Shown here piece after piece: positions 1 through 6,580 of a DNA stretch of 14,260 nucleotides. How positions within the stretch are numbered: position 1 is the stretch's first letter; each line of letters begins with the position of its first letter. The notes beneath the pieces are model-generated. The model saw only the letters and a list, made by a program, of their open reading frames with translations. It was not told where the DNA came from and made no database searches. The stretch spans positions 1 to 14,260 of the forward strand of contig JAEWYQ010000083.1 in assembly GCA_023395555.1 (NCBI GenBank), written 5' to 3'. The position numbers were made by a program, and so were the translations under genes. This stretch comes from Bacillota bacterium (GTDB lineage Bacteria > Bacillota > Clostridia > Lachnospirales > Lachnospiraceae).

Positions 1-442
<442 letters not shown>

Positions 443-792
443 AAGTTTTTGATCCAGTCAGATAAACGTTAGCCAATGATATCCCCGCGTTGTTGTCAAC
501 GCATGATATCGTCAAGCAATCCATTATCTTTACTGTTTTTGTGGTGTATCACTACATTGCTGTATTGATACGGTTCGTTATGCTGCCTGTTCAGGGCAGC
601 ATAAATGAAAATTTATAATGGGTCTTTCCCAGATCTCCAGTCTGTCCAGAGGACAGCGGAGGTTCTGTTCCGAACCCTTGAAGTGCATGTGACACTTCAA
701 TTTTTTTAGAATTTCAGGGTTGTTTCACTGTTCAGTTATCAAGGTGCATTGTACTTGTGATGCCGTTATTTACTGTGTTTCTCAACACCAGC
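443..792 (-). other. rRNA operon leader, rich in hairpins
   Basis: This 350-nt transcribed leader lies between the rrn promoter and the mature 16S 5' end and contains no gene. It holds several inverted repeats: arms 678-685/693-700 (8 bp, 7-nt loop), 579-587/595-603 (9 bp, 7-nt loop), a GTATCA/TGATAC hairpin at about 546-571, a CTGTCC/GGACAG hairpin near 642-656, and a GCGTTG/CAACGC hairpin at about 487-502 flanked by two direct copies of GATATCAT. rrn leaders commonly carry antitermination and RNase III processing signals. Which hairpin does what here is inference. Confidence 0.7.
728..746 (-). promoter_or_regulatory. boxA-like antitermination element in the rrn leader
   Basis: On the minus strand this reads CACCTTGATAACTGAACAG, close to the CTTTGAAAACTGAACA-type segment that recurs in Firmicute rrn leaders and spacers next to boxA. 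It lies about 45-65 nt downstream of the predicted transcription start, where a NusB/NusE-binding antitermination site would be expected. Assignment is by resemblance only. Confidence 0.4.
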
Positions 793-798
793 TTGACT

Positions 799-827
799 AT
801 CTTATCACGCATCAGCTATCTTGTCAA
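799..827 (-). promoter_or_regulatory. Strong sigma-A rrn promoter
   Basis: On the minus strand a perfect -35 TTGACA (827-822) is followed by a 17-nt spacer and a -10 TAAGAT (804-799) that carries an upstream TG (extended -10). The start should fall near 792, giving a leader of about 350 nt before mature 16S. An AT-rich stretch with an A6 run (about 835-855) lies just upstream of -35 and could act as an UP element. Near-consensus boxes with ideal spacing are typical of rRNA promoters. Confidence 0.88.
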
Positions 828-922
828 CCACTTTTTCAATTTATTTTTTACTGATCTTTTATCCTGTGAAATCTGCGGATTAAACCGAGTTTCCGATCCG
901 TAAAAGCATTGAATAAGCAGAA

Positions 923-1011
923 CGGAGAAAGAGGGATTTGAACCCTCGCGCCGCTATTAACGACCTACTCCCTTTCCAGGGGAGCCCCTTCAGCCTCTTG
1001 GGTATTTCTCC
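923..1011 (-). tRNA. tRNA-Ser, anticodon GGA
   Basis: An 89-nt cloverleaf with acceptor stem GGAGAAA (1011-1005) pairing with TTTCTCC (930-924) and discriminator G at 923. The anticodon stem CTCCC/GGGAG encloses loop CTGGAAA, giving anticodon GGA, which reads UCC/UCU. The long variable arm (about 947-965) and the T-arm GAGGGTTCAAATCCCTC are class II serine features. The 3' CCA is not encoded (GTTC follows), so maturation would need RNase Z cleavage and CCA addition. It lies 66 nt downstream of tRNA-Ser(UGA) with no terminator or clear promoter between, so the two are probably one transcript. Confidence 0.96.
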
Positions 1012-1077
1012 ATAAAAGTACTATCTATATTGTCTAACAATTTTGGAAACACTATACGTTGTTGATTGTATTTAAGA

Positions 1078-1163
1078 CGGAGAGAGTGGGATTCGAACCC
1101 ACGGTTCCTTGCAGAATCACTGGTTTTCAAGACCAGCCCCTTAAGCCGCTCGGGCATCTCTCC
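1078..1163 (-). tRNA. tRNA-Ser, anticodon UGA
   Basis: An 86-nt class II tRNA. Acceptor GGAGAGA (1163-1157) pairs with TCTCTCC (1085-1079), with discriminator G at 1078. The anticodon stem CTGGT/ACCAG holds loop CTTGAAA, anticodon UGA, which reads UCA and other UCN codons. A long variable arm and T-arm GTGGGTTCGAATCCCAC are visible. CCA is not encoded (GTCT follows). It sits 20-odd nt downstream of its own predicted transcription start. The anticodon ends in A36, so position 37 is not a t6A site even though the t6A genes lie upstream; t6A goes to ANN-decoding tRNAs. Confidence 0.97.
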
Positions 1164-1190
1164 ATGCAGTTCTCCAAACGTCGCTTAGCT

Positions 1191-1219
1191 AGTATATCAC
1201 CTCATTTAACCCCTGTCAA
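1191..1219 (-). promoter_or_regulatory. Sigma-A promoter of the tRNA-Ser pair
   Basis: On the minus strand a perfect -35 TTGACA (1219-1214), a 17-nt spacer ending in TGA, and a -10 TATACT (1196-1191). The start is expected near 1184, about 20 nt before the 5' end of tRNA-Ser(UGA). It lies in the 116-nt gap after ispD. No convincing intrinsic terminator is visible between ispD and this promoter. Confidence 0.88.
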
Positions 1220-1279
1220 GTAGTTTTATATGATTCTTGAAATAAATTGTTGCTTTTTTTGATTTTTTTCAAACAATAA

Positions 1280-1987
1280 TCAATGTATCTGGATGCGTTT
1301 TAAAATCTGTTCCGCCAGAATCAAATCCTCGGGAGTTGTGAGTTTTATATTATTATAATCTCCCTCCAGCATTTTAATCGGCAGCTTTCCATAAGCTTCA
1401 TATACCATTGCATCATCCGTAATTGCCAGCCCCTCCCGGTTCTCTTCCAGATACAATGCCTCGTAGGCAGCCTTAATGGAGGGAAACGCAAAGGCCTGGG
1501 GAGTCTGAGCCGCCCAAAGTATATTGCGTCTGGGAGTCGCCTGGACTGTTCCATCTTCTGCTACCACCTTAATCGTCTCCTTCACCGGCATCCCGATTAA
1601 ACAAGCCTGACACTCCCTCACCTGATCAATGATTCTATTAATTAAATTAACGGTAATAAAGGGTCTTGCTCCGTCATGAATTAATACATAATCTGCAGCT
1701 GAAACAGACTGAAGGGCCCGGTATACGGAATCATAACGTTCCTTACCGCCCTCCACGATTTGTTTCACCTTGTTAATCCGGTATAAATCAACGATTTCTT
1801 TCTTACAGTACTCCGCCTGTCCTTCTCCGGTGACAAGAATTATCTCATCCGCGATACTTTCCTCGAAGGCTTTTAAAGAATAGTAAACCACCGGTCTATC
1901 CTGAAGCATCAGAAATTGTTTTGCAACAGAGGAGTTCATGCGCTTTCCCTGACCGGCAGCCAGTACAATGGCCGTAATCTTACTCAC
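1280..1987 (-). CDS. ispD: 2-C-methyl-D-erythritol 4-phosphate cytidylyltransferase
   Basis: IspD catalyses the third step of the MEP isoprenoid pathway: CTP plus MEP gives CDP-methylerythritol and pyrophosphate, in the cytosol. The N-terminus carries the nucleotidyltransferase signature LAAGQGKRM (about residues 9-17), followed by HDGARPF near 104-110, AAQTPQAF near 159-166 and TDDAMVYE further on, all typical of IspD. The GTG at 1987 is preferred: it gives 235 aa, the usual family length, begins just before the glycine-rich loop, and has AGGAAAAGG upstream with about 8 nt spacing. An upstream in-frame TTG at 2020 would overlap the tsaD end and has no better site. It starts 19 nt after the tsaD stop, so it is the last gene of the rnz-tsaD-ispD unit. 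The usual partner ispF is absent here. Confidence 0.95.
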   Translation of the reverse strand: MSKITAIVLAAGQGKRMNSSVAKQFLMLQDRPVVYYSLKAFEESIADEIILVTGEGQAEYCKKEIVDLYRINKVKQIVEGGKERYDSVYRALQSVSAADYVLIHDGARPFITVNLINRIIDQVRECQACLIGMPVKETIKVVAEDGTVQATPRRNILWAAQTPQAFAFPSIKAAYEALYLEENREGLAITDDAMVYEAYGKLPIKMLEGDYNNIKLTTPEDLILAEQILKRIQIH

Positions 1988-2006
1988 ACTTATTACCTTT
2001 TCCTTT

Positions 2007-3041
2007 CTACCGTTCCCCAATTTTCAGATTCGGCACGGCATTCAGCTCCAGTCCGGCCCTGGCTCCCTTACGGTATTCATAGTATGCTGCCGCGCCAATC
2101 ATAGCCGCATTGTCCGTGCATAGGATAGGAGAAGGATGATAGAACTCCAGCTGATCCTTCTCACAGGCTTTTTTCATTGTCGCCAGCAAGGAAGAATTAG
2201 CCGCTACTCCTCCGGCTATTGCAACCTTCTTCATATTATAATCCTTCGCGGCCCGGATGGTTTTGGTTACCAGCACATCGATCACTGCCTCCTGGAAGGA
2301 GGCGGCAATGTCCGCCCGGTTTATCTCCTCCCGCTTCATTTCGCAGCTGTTAATATGATTTAATACCGCGGATTTTAAGCCGCTGAAGCTAAAATCATAA
2401 GGGCAGCCTTCAATCTGTGCCCTGGGAAATGCAATCGCAGCCTTATTCCCTTCCTTCGCCAGCCGGTCAATCTTCGGGCCGCCCGGATAACCGAGACCAA
2501 TGGCTCTGGCAACCTTATCAAAGGCCTCTCCTGCCGCATCATCTCTGGTTCTGCCGATAATCTCATATATCCCATACTCCTTCACCAGCACCAGATGGGT
2601 ATGCCCCCCCGATACGATCAGGCATAGAAAAGGAGGCTCTAATTCTTTATTTTCAATATAATTGGCAGAAACATGTCCTTCGATATGATGGACTCCGATT
2701 AACGGTTTTCCCGCGGCAAAGCTGATTGCCTTCGCTTCTGCAACTCCTACCAGCAAGGCTCCCACCAGCCCCGGTCCATAGGTTACGCCGATGGCATCCA
2801 GCTCCTCCATGGTTACTCCCGCCGTGTCAAGAGCCTCTTCTATTACTTGATTGATTTTCTCGATATGCTTCCTGGAAGCTATCTCGGGCACTACACCGCC
2901 GTATAGCTTATGCAGCTCAATCTGAGAAAATATGATATTGGAAAGTACCTCCCTGCCGTTCTTCACCACTGCCGCCGCGGTTTCATCGCAGGAGGTCTCA
3001 ATCGCCAAAATTAAAACATCCTCTGCCATGCTAATAACCAT
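2007..3041 (-). CDS. tsaD: tRNA N6-adenosine threonylcarbamoyltransferase TsaD
   Basis: TsaD transfers the threonylcarbamoyl group from TC-AMP to A37 of ANN-decoding tRNAs, working with TsaB and TsaE. At 344 aa it is the standard length. The ASKHA-fold signature [15 protein letters not shown] is at residues 11-26, [14 protein letters not shown] at 48-61, and the metal-binding HHIEGH at 118-123 (H119, H123), with the distal CTDNAAMIG around D310. It follows a small membrane protein by 22 nt and precedes ispD by 19 nt. Two ATGs compete: 3041 and 3029. The AAAGG box sits 1 nt from the first and 13 nt from the second, so the start is not settled. Its partners tsaB and tsaE lie about 2.7-4 kb upstream in a separate unit. 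Confidence 0.97.
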   Translation of the reverse strand: MVISMAEDVLILAIETSCDETAAAVVKNGREVLSNIIFSQIELHKLYGGVVPEIASRKHIEKINQVIEEALDTAGVTMEELDAIGVTYGPGLVGALLVGVAEAKAISFAAGKPLIGVHHIEGHVSANYIENKELEPPFLCLIVSGGHTHLVLVKEYGIYEIIGRTRDDAAGEAFDKVARAIGLGYPGGPKIDRLAKEGNKAAIAFPRAQIEGCPYDFSFSGLKSAVLNHINSCEMKREEINRADIAASFQEAVIDVLVTKTIRAAKDYNMKKVAIAGGVAANSSLLATMKKACEKDQLEFYHPSPILCTDNAAMIGAAAYYEYRKGARAGLELNAVPNLKIGER

Positions 3042-3063
3042 GCCTTTCTTTCATAACACCCTG

Positions 3064-3639
3064 CTACTCTTCGGGCTCAATCTGCCAGCCGAGAATTTTC
3101 CATTGATGATTCTCGTTCTGGCGCAGCATTACCTTCCAGGTCTCTGAAATTTTTGTATTTTCCTGTATTGTATAAGAGATAAAAACCGTGGCATACTCCC
3201 TGCCCTCCAGTTCCTTTCTCTGCTCCTGATCCTGCTTCACCAGGTAATAGGTGGAAATTCTCCGTTTCTTCTCCTTCCAGGCAGCAATATCAGAATAGAG
3301 ATTCATTAGATAAGTCTCTTCCGGATTGATTGCCAGAAATTCGTCATCATATAATTCCCGGATCTTTATGGCAAGCTCCTTTACCTCCTCATCCGATGGA
3401 TTATCATAGATCACCTTTGTCATGCTGCCGAACAATTTGACAACCTCTCTGGGAGTTTCGGGATAAGCCTCCTCCAGATCCAGGTTCAAAAGTCTCTCCG
3501 CCTCCGTCATATTTTTTTCGGAGGTACCTTCCAGCGGAACACTTCGGAAGGACCAGTAAAAATAAAATGACAGGATTCCAAGAGCAACCACCAGCATCGT
3601 GACCACCGTAACTGTTGTGCGATTCTTTGCTTTGTGCAT
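3064..3639 (-). CDS. Small single-pass membrane-anchored protein, unknown function
   Basis: A 191-aa protein not recognised with confidence; it resembles uncharacterised Lachnospiraceae proteins found next to tsaD. A short basic start (HKAKNR) leads into one hydrophobic segment (about residues 9-28), then an acidic, mostly helical stretch (about 35-110) and a C-terminal part of alternating strands ending WKILGWQIEPEE, reminiscent of a small extracytoplasmic NTF2-like or cystatin-like fold. That fold comparison is inference. ATG 3639 is chosen because a GGGGG/AAGGGGG site lies 8 nt upstream; an upstream in-frame ATG at 3666 has no such site. No lipobox cysteine follows the hydrophobic segment. 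The gene sits between RNase Z and tsaD in the same unit, so it is expressed with them, but the sequence gives no link to tRNA work. Confidence 0.8.
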   Translation of the reverse strand: MHKAKNRTTVTVVTMLVVALGILSFYFYWSFRSVPLEGTSEKNMTEAERLLNLDLEEAYPETPREVVKLFGSMTKVIYDNPSDEEVKELAIKIRELYDDEFLAINPEETYLMNLYSDIAAWKEKKRRISTYYLVKQDQEQRKELEGREYATVFISYTIQENTKISETWKVMLRQNENHQWKILGWQIEPEE

Positions 3640-3715
3640 ACACGCTTCCCCCTTCCTGGATACCATTTCGTTTCTCAGGGCGCCCGCAAGTAAGAGAGTG
3701 TCTTATTTGCAGGCA

Positions 3716-4630
3716 TCATTCATCTTTATCAAATTCCAAGGTTATGCTTTTGCGGTCTTTTCCTGTCCGCACATTGGTAAATATGCTTCTTGCCTCCCCA
3801 ATATAGTCCTCCGGTCTTGTAAGGGACGGACTGTAGTGAGTCAGCCATAATTCCTTTACTCCAGCCTCTTTGGCAAGGGTTGCCGCCTCACGGAAGGTCA
3901 TATGCTTATATTCCTTTGCCTTGCTGTCCTTATCCTGTTCCCCGTACATACCCTCGCAAATAAACAAATCCGAATCCGAAGCATTCTGTGAGATCATTTT
4001 GGTAGGCCGGGAATCCGTACAATAGGTAAGCTTAATCCCTCTCCGCTCCGGTCCGATGACCATATCCGGAGTATAGGTAATCTCTCCGTCCGTTATGGTA
4101 TCCCCCTTCTGAAGACGATTCCAGAACTTCTGAGGCACCTGATTCTCCATTGCTCTCTCCGTATGAAACTTACCTCCGCGCTTAATATATATGCTGTAGC
4201 CATAGCAAATCACATTATGCTTTACCTGAAATGCCTTAATTCGGTATCCATTAAGCTCCAGAACCTCCTCCGGCGTGGAAAGTTCAATAAATTCAAGAGG
4301 AAAGGGCAGCTCCGGAGCGATGACCCGAAGAGAATTCACCACCCGCTCCAGGCCTCTCGGGCCGACGAGAGTCACCGGCTCCGTCCGGTCCGCATTGCCC
4401 ATGGACAGCAGCAGCCCCGGAAGCCCGCTGATATGATCTCCATGATAATGGGTAAAACATATGATATCAATGGAGTGAAAGCTCCATCCCTTTTCCCGTA
4501 TCGTAATCTGTGTACCTTCTCCGCAGTCAATCAGCAGGCTGCTTCCATTATATCTGGTCATCAGCGCCGTCAGCCATCTGCCTGGCAGAGGCATCATTCC
4601 TCCGGTTCCTAATAAACATACATCTAACAT
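3716..4630 (-). CDS. rnz: Ribonuclease Z (tRNA 3' endonuclease, short form)
   Basis: RNase Z cleaves tRNA precursors just after the discriminator base, so that CCA can be added to tRNAs that lack it in the gene. The 304-aa protein has a metallo-beta-lactamase fold. The zinc motif THYHGDH is at residues 60-66, with further likely ligands at H138, D206 (CTDSRP), H243 (YKHMT) and H265 (LTHYSP). The segment at about 150-190 is where the family's tRNA-gripping arm lies. The length is that of the bacterial short form. ATG 4630 has AAAGG 8 nt upstream. It is the first gene after the promoter at 4692-4721 and heads the unit with the membrane protein, tsaD and ispD. Both tRNAs in this window lack CCA and would be substrates. 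Confidence 0.95.
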   Translation of the reverse strand: MLDVCLLGTGGMMPLPGRWLTALMTRYNGSSLLIDCGEGTQITIREKGWSFHSIDIICFTHYHGDHISGLPGLLLSMGNADRTEPVTLVGPRGLERVVNSLRVIAPELPFPLEFIELSTPEEVLELNGYRIKAFQVKHNVICYGYSIYIKRGGKFHTERAMENQVPQKFWNRLQKGDTITDGEITYTPDMVIGPERRGIKLTYCTDSRPTKMISQNASDSDLFICEGMYGEQDKDSKAKEYKHMTFREAATLAKEAGVKELWLTHYSPSLTRPEDYIGEARSIFTNVRTGKDRKSITLEFDKDE

Positions 4631-4691
4631 TGATTCAGCCTTTCTATCTATATTTTATCACTATTTTGTTCCCTTTGAAACCATAAATACT

Positions 4692-4721
4692 ATTTTAACA
4701 GTATTTCCAACTGTTTGTCCA
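4692..4721 (-). promoter_or_regulatory. Probable sigma-A promoter of the rnz-tsaD-ispD unit
   Basis: On the minus strand TGGACA (4721-4716, 5/6 to consensus), an 18-nt spacer and TAAAAT (4697-4692, 5/6). The start should fall near 4685, leaving a leader of about 55 nt before rnz. The spacer contains a dyad, AACAGT at 4715-4710 and ACTGTT at 4702-4697, with 7 nt between, that reaches into the -10. The rest of the 240-nt gap upstream of rnz is AT-rich and also holds a 12-bp palindrome at 4731-4742 and the terminator of the preceding unit. Confidence 0.6.
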
Positions 4722-4816
4722 GATAATTGTTCCTTTAAAGGATTTTTGTGAAAAGGAATTTCCGGTATCTTCTTCTATATCGGCAAACACTTTCCTCTTA
4801 TTTAAAATATTTTAAA

Positions 4817-4863
4817 AGAAAAAAGCCATGCGATCCGCGGTGTTCTGCAGATACCCATAGCTT
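4817..4863 (-). terminator. Intrinsic terminator after the CxxC protein gene
   Basis: Beginning 8 nt after the stop of the CxxC protein gene, the minus strand has an 8-bp stem AAGCTATG (4863-4856) pairing with CATGGCTT (4830-4823) with one G-U pair, closed by a 25-nt apical region that can pair further only weakly. A T-run overlaps and follows the stem (4824-4819). This would separate the tsaE-tsaB-rimI unit from the rnz unit. Confidence 0.6.
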
Positions 4864-4870
4864 GTCCGGT

Positions 4871-5119
4871 TTATAATACTTCCAGTTTTTTTCGTATTTC
4901 TATTGGAATCATAAATTTTGAAATCATTTTATCATAGCATTCTTCGCAAAGATTAAAATGGTGCACTTCCATATCCCTTCCGGAAAAATATCCCCACTCC
5001 TTGGTCGCCTCAAAGGCATCTTCCCTGAGAATACCGTTCTCGACCTTCAATACCTTTCCACAAGAATTACAACAAATCAGAATTTCCCCGCTTTTATCCC
5101 CGTTCTCTGCTATCTTCAA
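4871..5119 (-). CDS. Small CxxC/CxxC (zinc-ribbon-like) protein, unknown function
   Basis: An 82-aa protein of unknown function. Two cysteine pairs, C17-x2-C20 (with C16 adjacent) and C58-x2-C61, are spaced as in small zinc ribbons; metal binding is inferred. It has no membrane segment or signal peptide. The start is TTG at 5119, supported by a full AGGAGG site 8 nt upstream, so a weak start codon is paired with a strong ribosome binding site. It is the last gene of the tsaE-tsaB-rimI unit and is followed at once by a terminator. The 194-nt gap before it holds tandem palindromic repeats and a possible 45-codon upstream ORF whose last codons contain this gene's ribosome binding site. Confidence 0.82.
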   Translation of the reverse strand: MKIAENGDKSGEILICCNSCGKVLKVENGILREDAFEATKEWGYFSGRDMEVHHFNLCEECYDKMISKFMIPIEIRKKLEVL

Positions 5120-5122
5120 CTC

Positions 5123-5260
5123 TTATCCCTCCTGATAAATGCACGCATCTCTCTCAAACTTATAAAGATCATCTTCACTACGCTCTTTTATATCATGAAC
5201 AAACCCGTGTTCATGAGCTTCAGTCCGTTCTATATATATCATGAACAAAATCGCGTTCAT
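5123..5260 (-). CDS. Possible 45-aa upstream ORF, coupled to the CxxC protein gene
   Basis: Starting from ATG 5260 the minus strand stays open for 45 codons and ends with TAA only 3 nt before the TTG of the CxxC protein gene. The predicted peptide is charged and contains TEAHEHGFVHD and ends in ERDACIYQEG. The AGGAGG of the downstream gene lies in its last codons, so translation of one could affect the other. The start is weakly supported (GAAGG only 2 nt from ATG), and much of the ORF is the ~45-bp tandem repeat, so it may be chance. Treat as a candidate leader or coupling ORF, not a proven gene. Confidence 0.25.
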   Translation of the reverse strand: MNAILFMIYIERTEAHEHGFVHDIKERSEDDLYKFERDACIYQEG

Positions 5261-5290
5261 GACCTTCACTATGTTCTATTATAATATGTT
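5174..5290. repeat. Tandem ~45-bp imperfect repeats, each with a TCATGAAC palindrome
   Basis: Two adjacent units start at 5174 and 5219 (45 and 46 bp), and a partial third starts at 5265. Each full unit holds an inverted repeat: TCATGAACA/TGTTCATGA at 5193-5201 and 5208-5216 (9 bp, 6-nt loop), and TCATGAAC/GTTCATGA at 5239-5246 and 5255-5262 (8 bp, 8-nt loop). The arms are conserved between the units while the loops differ, which suggests that pairing or dyad symmetry matters. They lie between rimI and the CxxC protein gene. Confidence 0.75.
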
Positions 5291-5313
5291 CTTCGAGATT
5301 TTTACAGTGGGAA

Positions 5314-5754
5314 TTACTGTATTGTGTTTAACCACATAATAACAGCATCCTCTCTGGGCTTTGAATAAAAGTCCCTGCGAAGGCCCGACTTGGTGAAACC
5401 AAGGGTTTCATACAGCCTGATCGCCGCCTCATTCGAACTGCGTACCTCCAGGGTGAAGGAGGTGATACCCCTTGCAATCCCCCGGCCGATGAGTTCCTTC
5501 AGCATTCTCTCCCCAATATGCTGTCTTCTGAATTCCTTCTTTACCGCAACATTAAAGATGTCCCCTTCTCCGACCACGCCCCAGAAGCCGCAGTAACCGG
5601 CTATCCGGCCCCCTGCCTCCGCTACCAGGTATTCATTCTTCTCATCCAGCAGCGCATTCTGAAAATCCTCCCGGCTCCAGGGATCCGAAAAAGTCTCTTC
5701 TTCTATGGCACAGACCTGCTCCAGATCGGCTACGGTCATTTTACGAATATTCAT
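5314..5754 (-). CDS. rimI: Ribosomal protein S18-alanine N-acetyltransferase
   Basis: RimI is a cytosolic GNAT enzyme that acetylates the N-terminal alanine of ribosomal protein S18 using acetyl-CoA. The 146-aa length is typical. Visible features are the N-terminal EEETFSDPWSREDF stretch (about 18-31), a central FNVAVKKEFRRQHIGERML (about 67-85) with the acetyl-CoA pyrophosphate-binding pattern Q78-H-I-G81, and the C-terminal EVRSSNEAAIRLYETLGF, the usual RimI hallmark. It starts 1 nt after the tsaB stop and has AAGG 9 nt before the ATG, so the two genes are tightly coupled. The tsaE-tsaB-rimI order is common in Firmicutes. A 6-bp dyad, TACAGT/ACTGTA (5303-5321), covers its stop codon without a following T-run. 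Confidence 0.94.
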   Translation of the reverse strand: MNIRKMTVADLEQVCAIEEETFSDPWSREDFQNALLDEKNEYLVAEAGGRIAGYCGFWGVVGEGDIFNVAVKKEFRRQHIGERMLKELIGRGIARGITSFTLEVRSSNEAAIRLYETLGFTKSGLRRDFYSKPREDAVIMWLNTIQ

Positions 5755-5755
5755 G

Positions 5756-6475
5756 CTATCTGTCCTTCTCCGCCTTCTCCAGCCTGGCCGCCCGTTCCCT
5801 TTCCGCCTGGGACACTCTCAGATACACAGGCTCATGTGCCGCGGCATCTTCACAAATATTGTTCTGATACAATTCCAGCCCGCGGGCGCCAATGGCCGCC
5901 GCCCTCTGCCGGTTCAGATGCACCGGGGCAAAGGAATAAGGAATTCTCAGGCCCTCAAGAAGCTGTTCCCGGTATACGGCAGCTCCATCCCCAAGGAAAA
6001 TAACCTCTCTCCCGGCCTCATTTAATTCTTCCAAAAGCTTCTCCAGCGCCAGCGCCGCTCCGTCCCTTCTCACCTGGAACTCACTGCCGCAGAAGCGGTA
6101 TAAGCCGGTATAGACCTGGTTTCTCCTGGCATCCATCAACGGACAGATTATTTTATCCGTCCCATAGAGATTATAGGCCAGCCCCTCCAGGGTAGGAACC
6201 GGTATGATAGGCTTTTTCAGAGCCAGACCCAGACCTTTGGCCGTGGCACTGCCGATACGCAGTCCTGTAAAGGAACCGGGCCCGGCGGCAACGGCAATGG
6301 CATCCACCTCTGATAAATCAAGCTCTATCATTTTGACGGCTTCATCCAGCATAGGAAGAAGGGTCTGGGAATGAGTCTTCTTATAATTAACCGTATATTC
6401 CGCGAGAGTCGCCTCTTCCGTCACAACAGCCACGGAAGCCACCAGCCCCGAGCTGTCCAGCGCCAATATCTTCAT
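5756..6475 (-). CDS. tsaB: tRNA threonylcarbamoyladenosine biosynthesis protein TsaB
   Basis: TsaB is the non-catalytic ASKHA-fold partner that dimerises with TsaD and scaffolds t6A37 synthesis. The start MKILALDSSG fits the family, and AAGPGSFTGLRIG (about residues 67-79), followed by KGLGLALKKPIIPVPTLEGLA, is the conserved dimer-interface region. At 239 aa it is normal length. ATG 6475 is preferred because GGAGG lies 4 nt upstream and it begins exactly at the first beta strand; an upstream in-frame start at 6547 would add about 24 residues without family resemblance. It follows tsaE after a 104-nt gap that contains two compact hairpins, and its stop is 1 nt from rimI. Confidence 0.95.
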   Translation of the reverse strand: MKILALDSSGLVASVAVVTEEATLAEYTVNYKKTHSQTLLPMLDEAVKMIELDLSEVDAIAVAAGPGSFTGLRIGSATAKGLGLALKKPIIPVPTLEGLAYNLYGTDKIICPLMDARRNQVYTGLYRFCGSEFQVRRDGAALALEKLLEELNEAGREVIFLGDGAAVYREQLLEGLRIPYSFAPVHLNRQRAAAIGARGLELYQNNICEDAAAHEPVYLRVSQAERERAARLEKAEKDR

Positions 6476-6488
6476 ATAACCTCCATCT

Positions 6489-6502
6489 GCCGCCCCGGCG
6501 GC
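6489..6502. repeat. GC-rich hairpin just before the tsaB ribosome binding site
   Basis: GCCGCC-CC-GGCGGC forms a perfect 6-bp inverted repeat, extendable by one T-A pair to 7 bp (6488-6503), ending about 6 nt before the tsaB GGAGG. It could hold the tsaB ribosome binding site accessible or block it; no alternative pairing with the GGAGG is visible. Confidence 0.5.
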
Positions 6503-6562
6503 ACAAATCCCGGAAGAAAACCGGAATGGACTCCCACTGGAGACCATTCTGGGTTTCTTCCC

Positions 6563-6580
6563 GTGTGAAACTTTTCACAC
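6563..6580. repeat. Compact dyad over the tsaE stop codon
   Basis: GTGTGAAA and TTTCACAC, 2 nt apart, form an 8-bp inverted repeat whose right edge overlaps the tsaE TAG (6582-6580). No T-run follows on the minus strand, so it is not a standard intrinsic terminator. As DNA it resembles an operator-like dyad; as RNA a 2-nt loop would force opening of the innermost pair. Confidence 0.5.

Noticed and set aside
884..922. Terminator after tRNA-Ser(GGA)
   Set aside because: A 5-bp CGGAT/ATCCG stem is present but has no T-run; read-through into the rrn operon cannot be excluded.
1220..1279. Intrinsic terminator after ispD
   Set aside because: Only a 6-bp A/T-rich ATTGTT/AACAAT pairing with a 17-nt loop and no following T-run; too weak to call.
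5174..5290. Repeats before the CxxC gene as a CRISPR array
   Set aside because: Only two to three adjacent units with no unique spacers between them, and no cas genes nearby.
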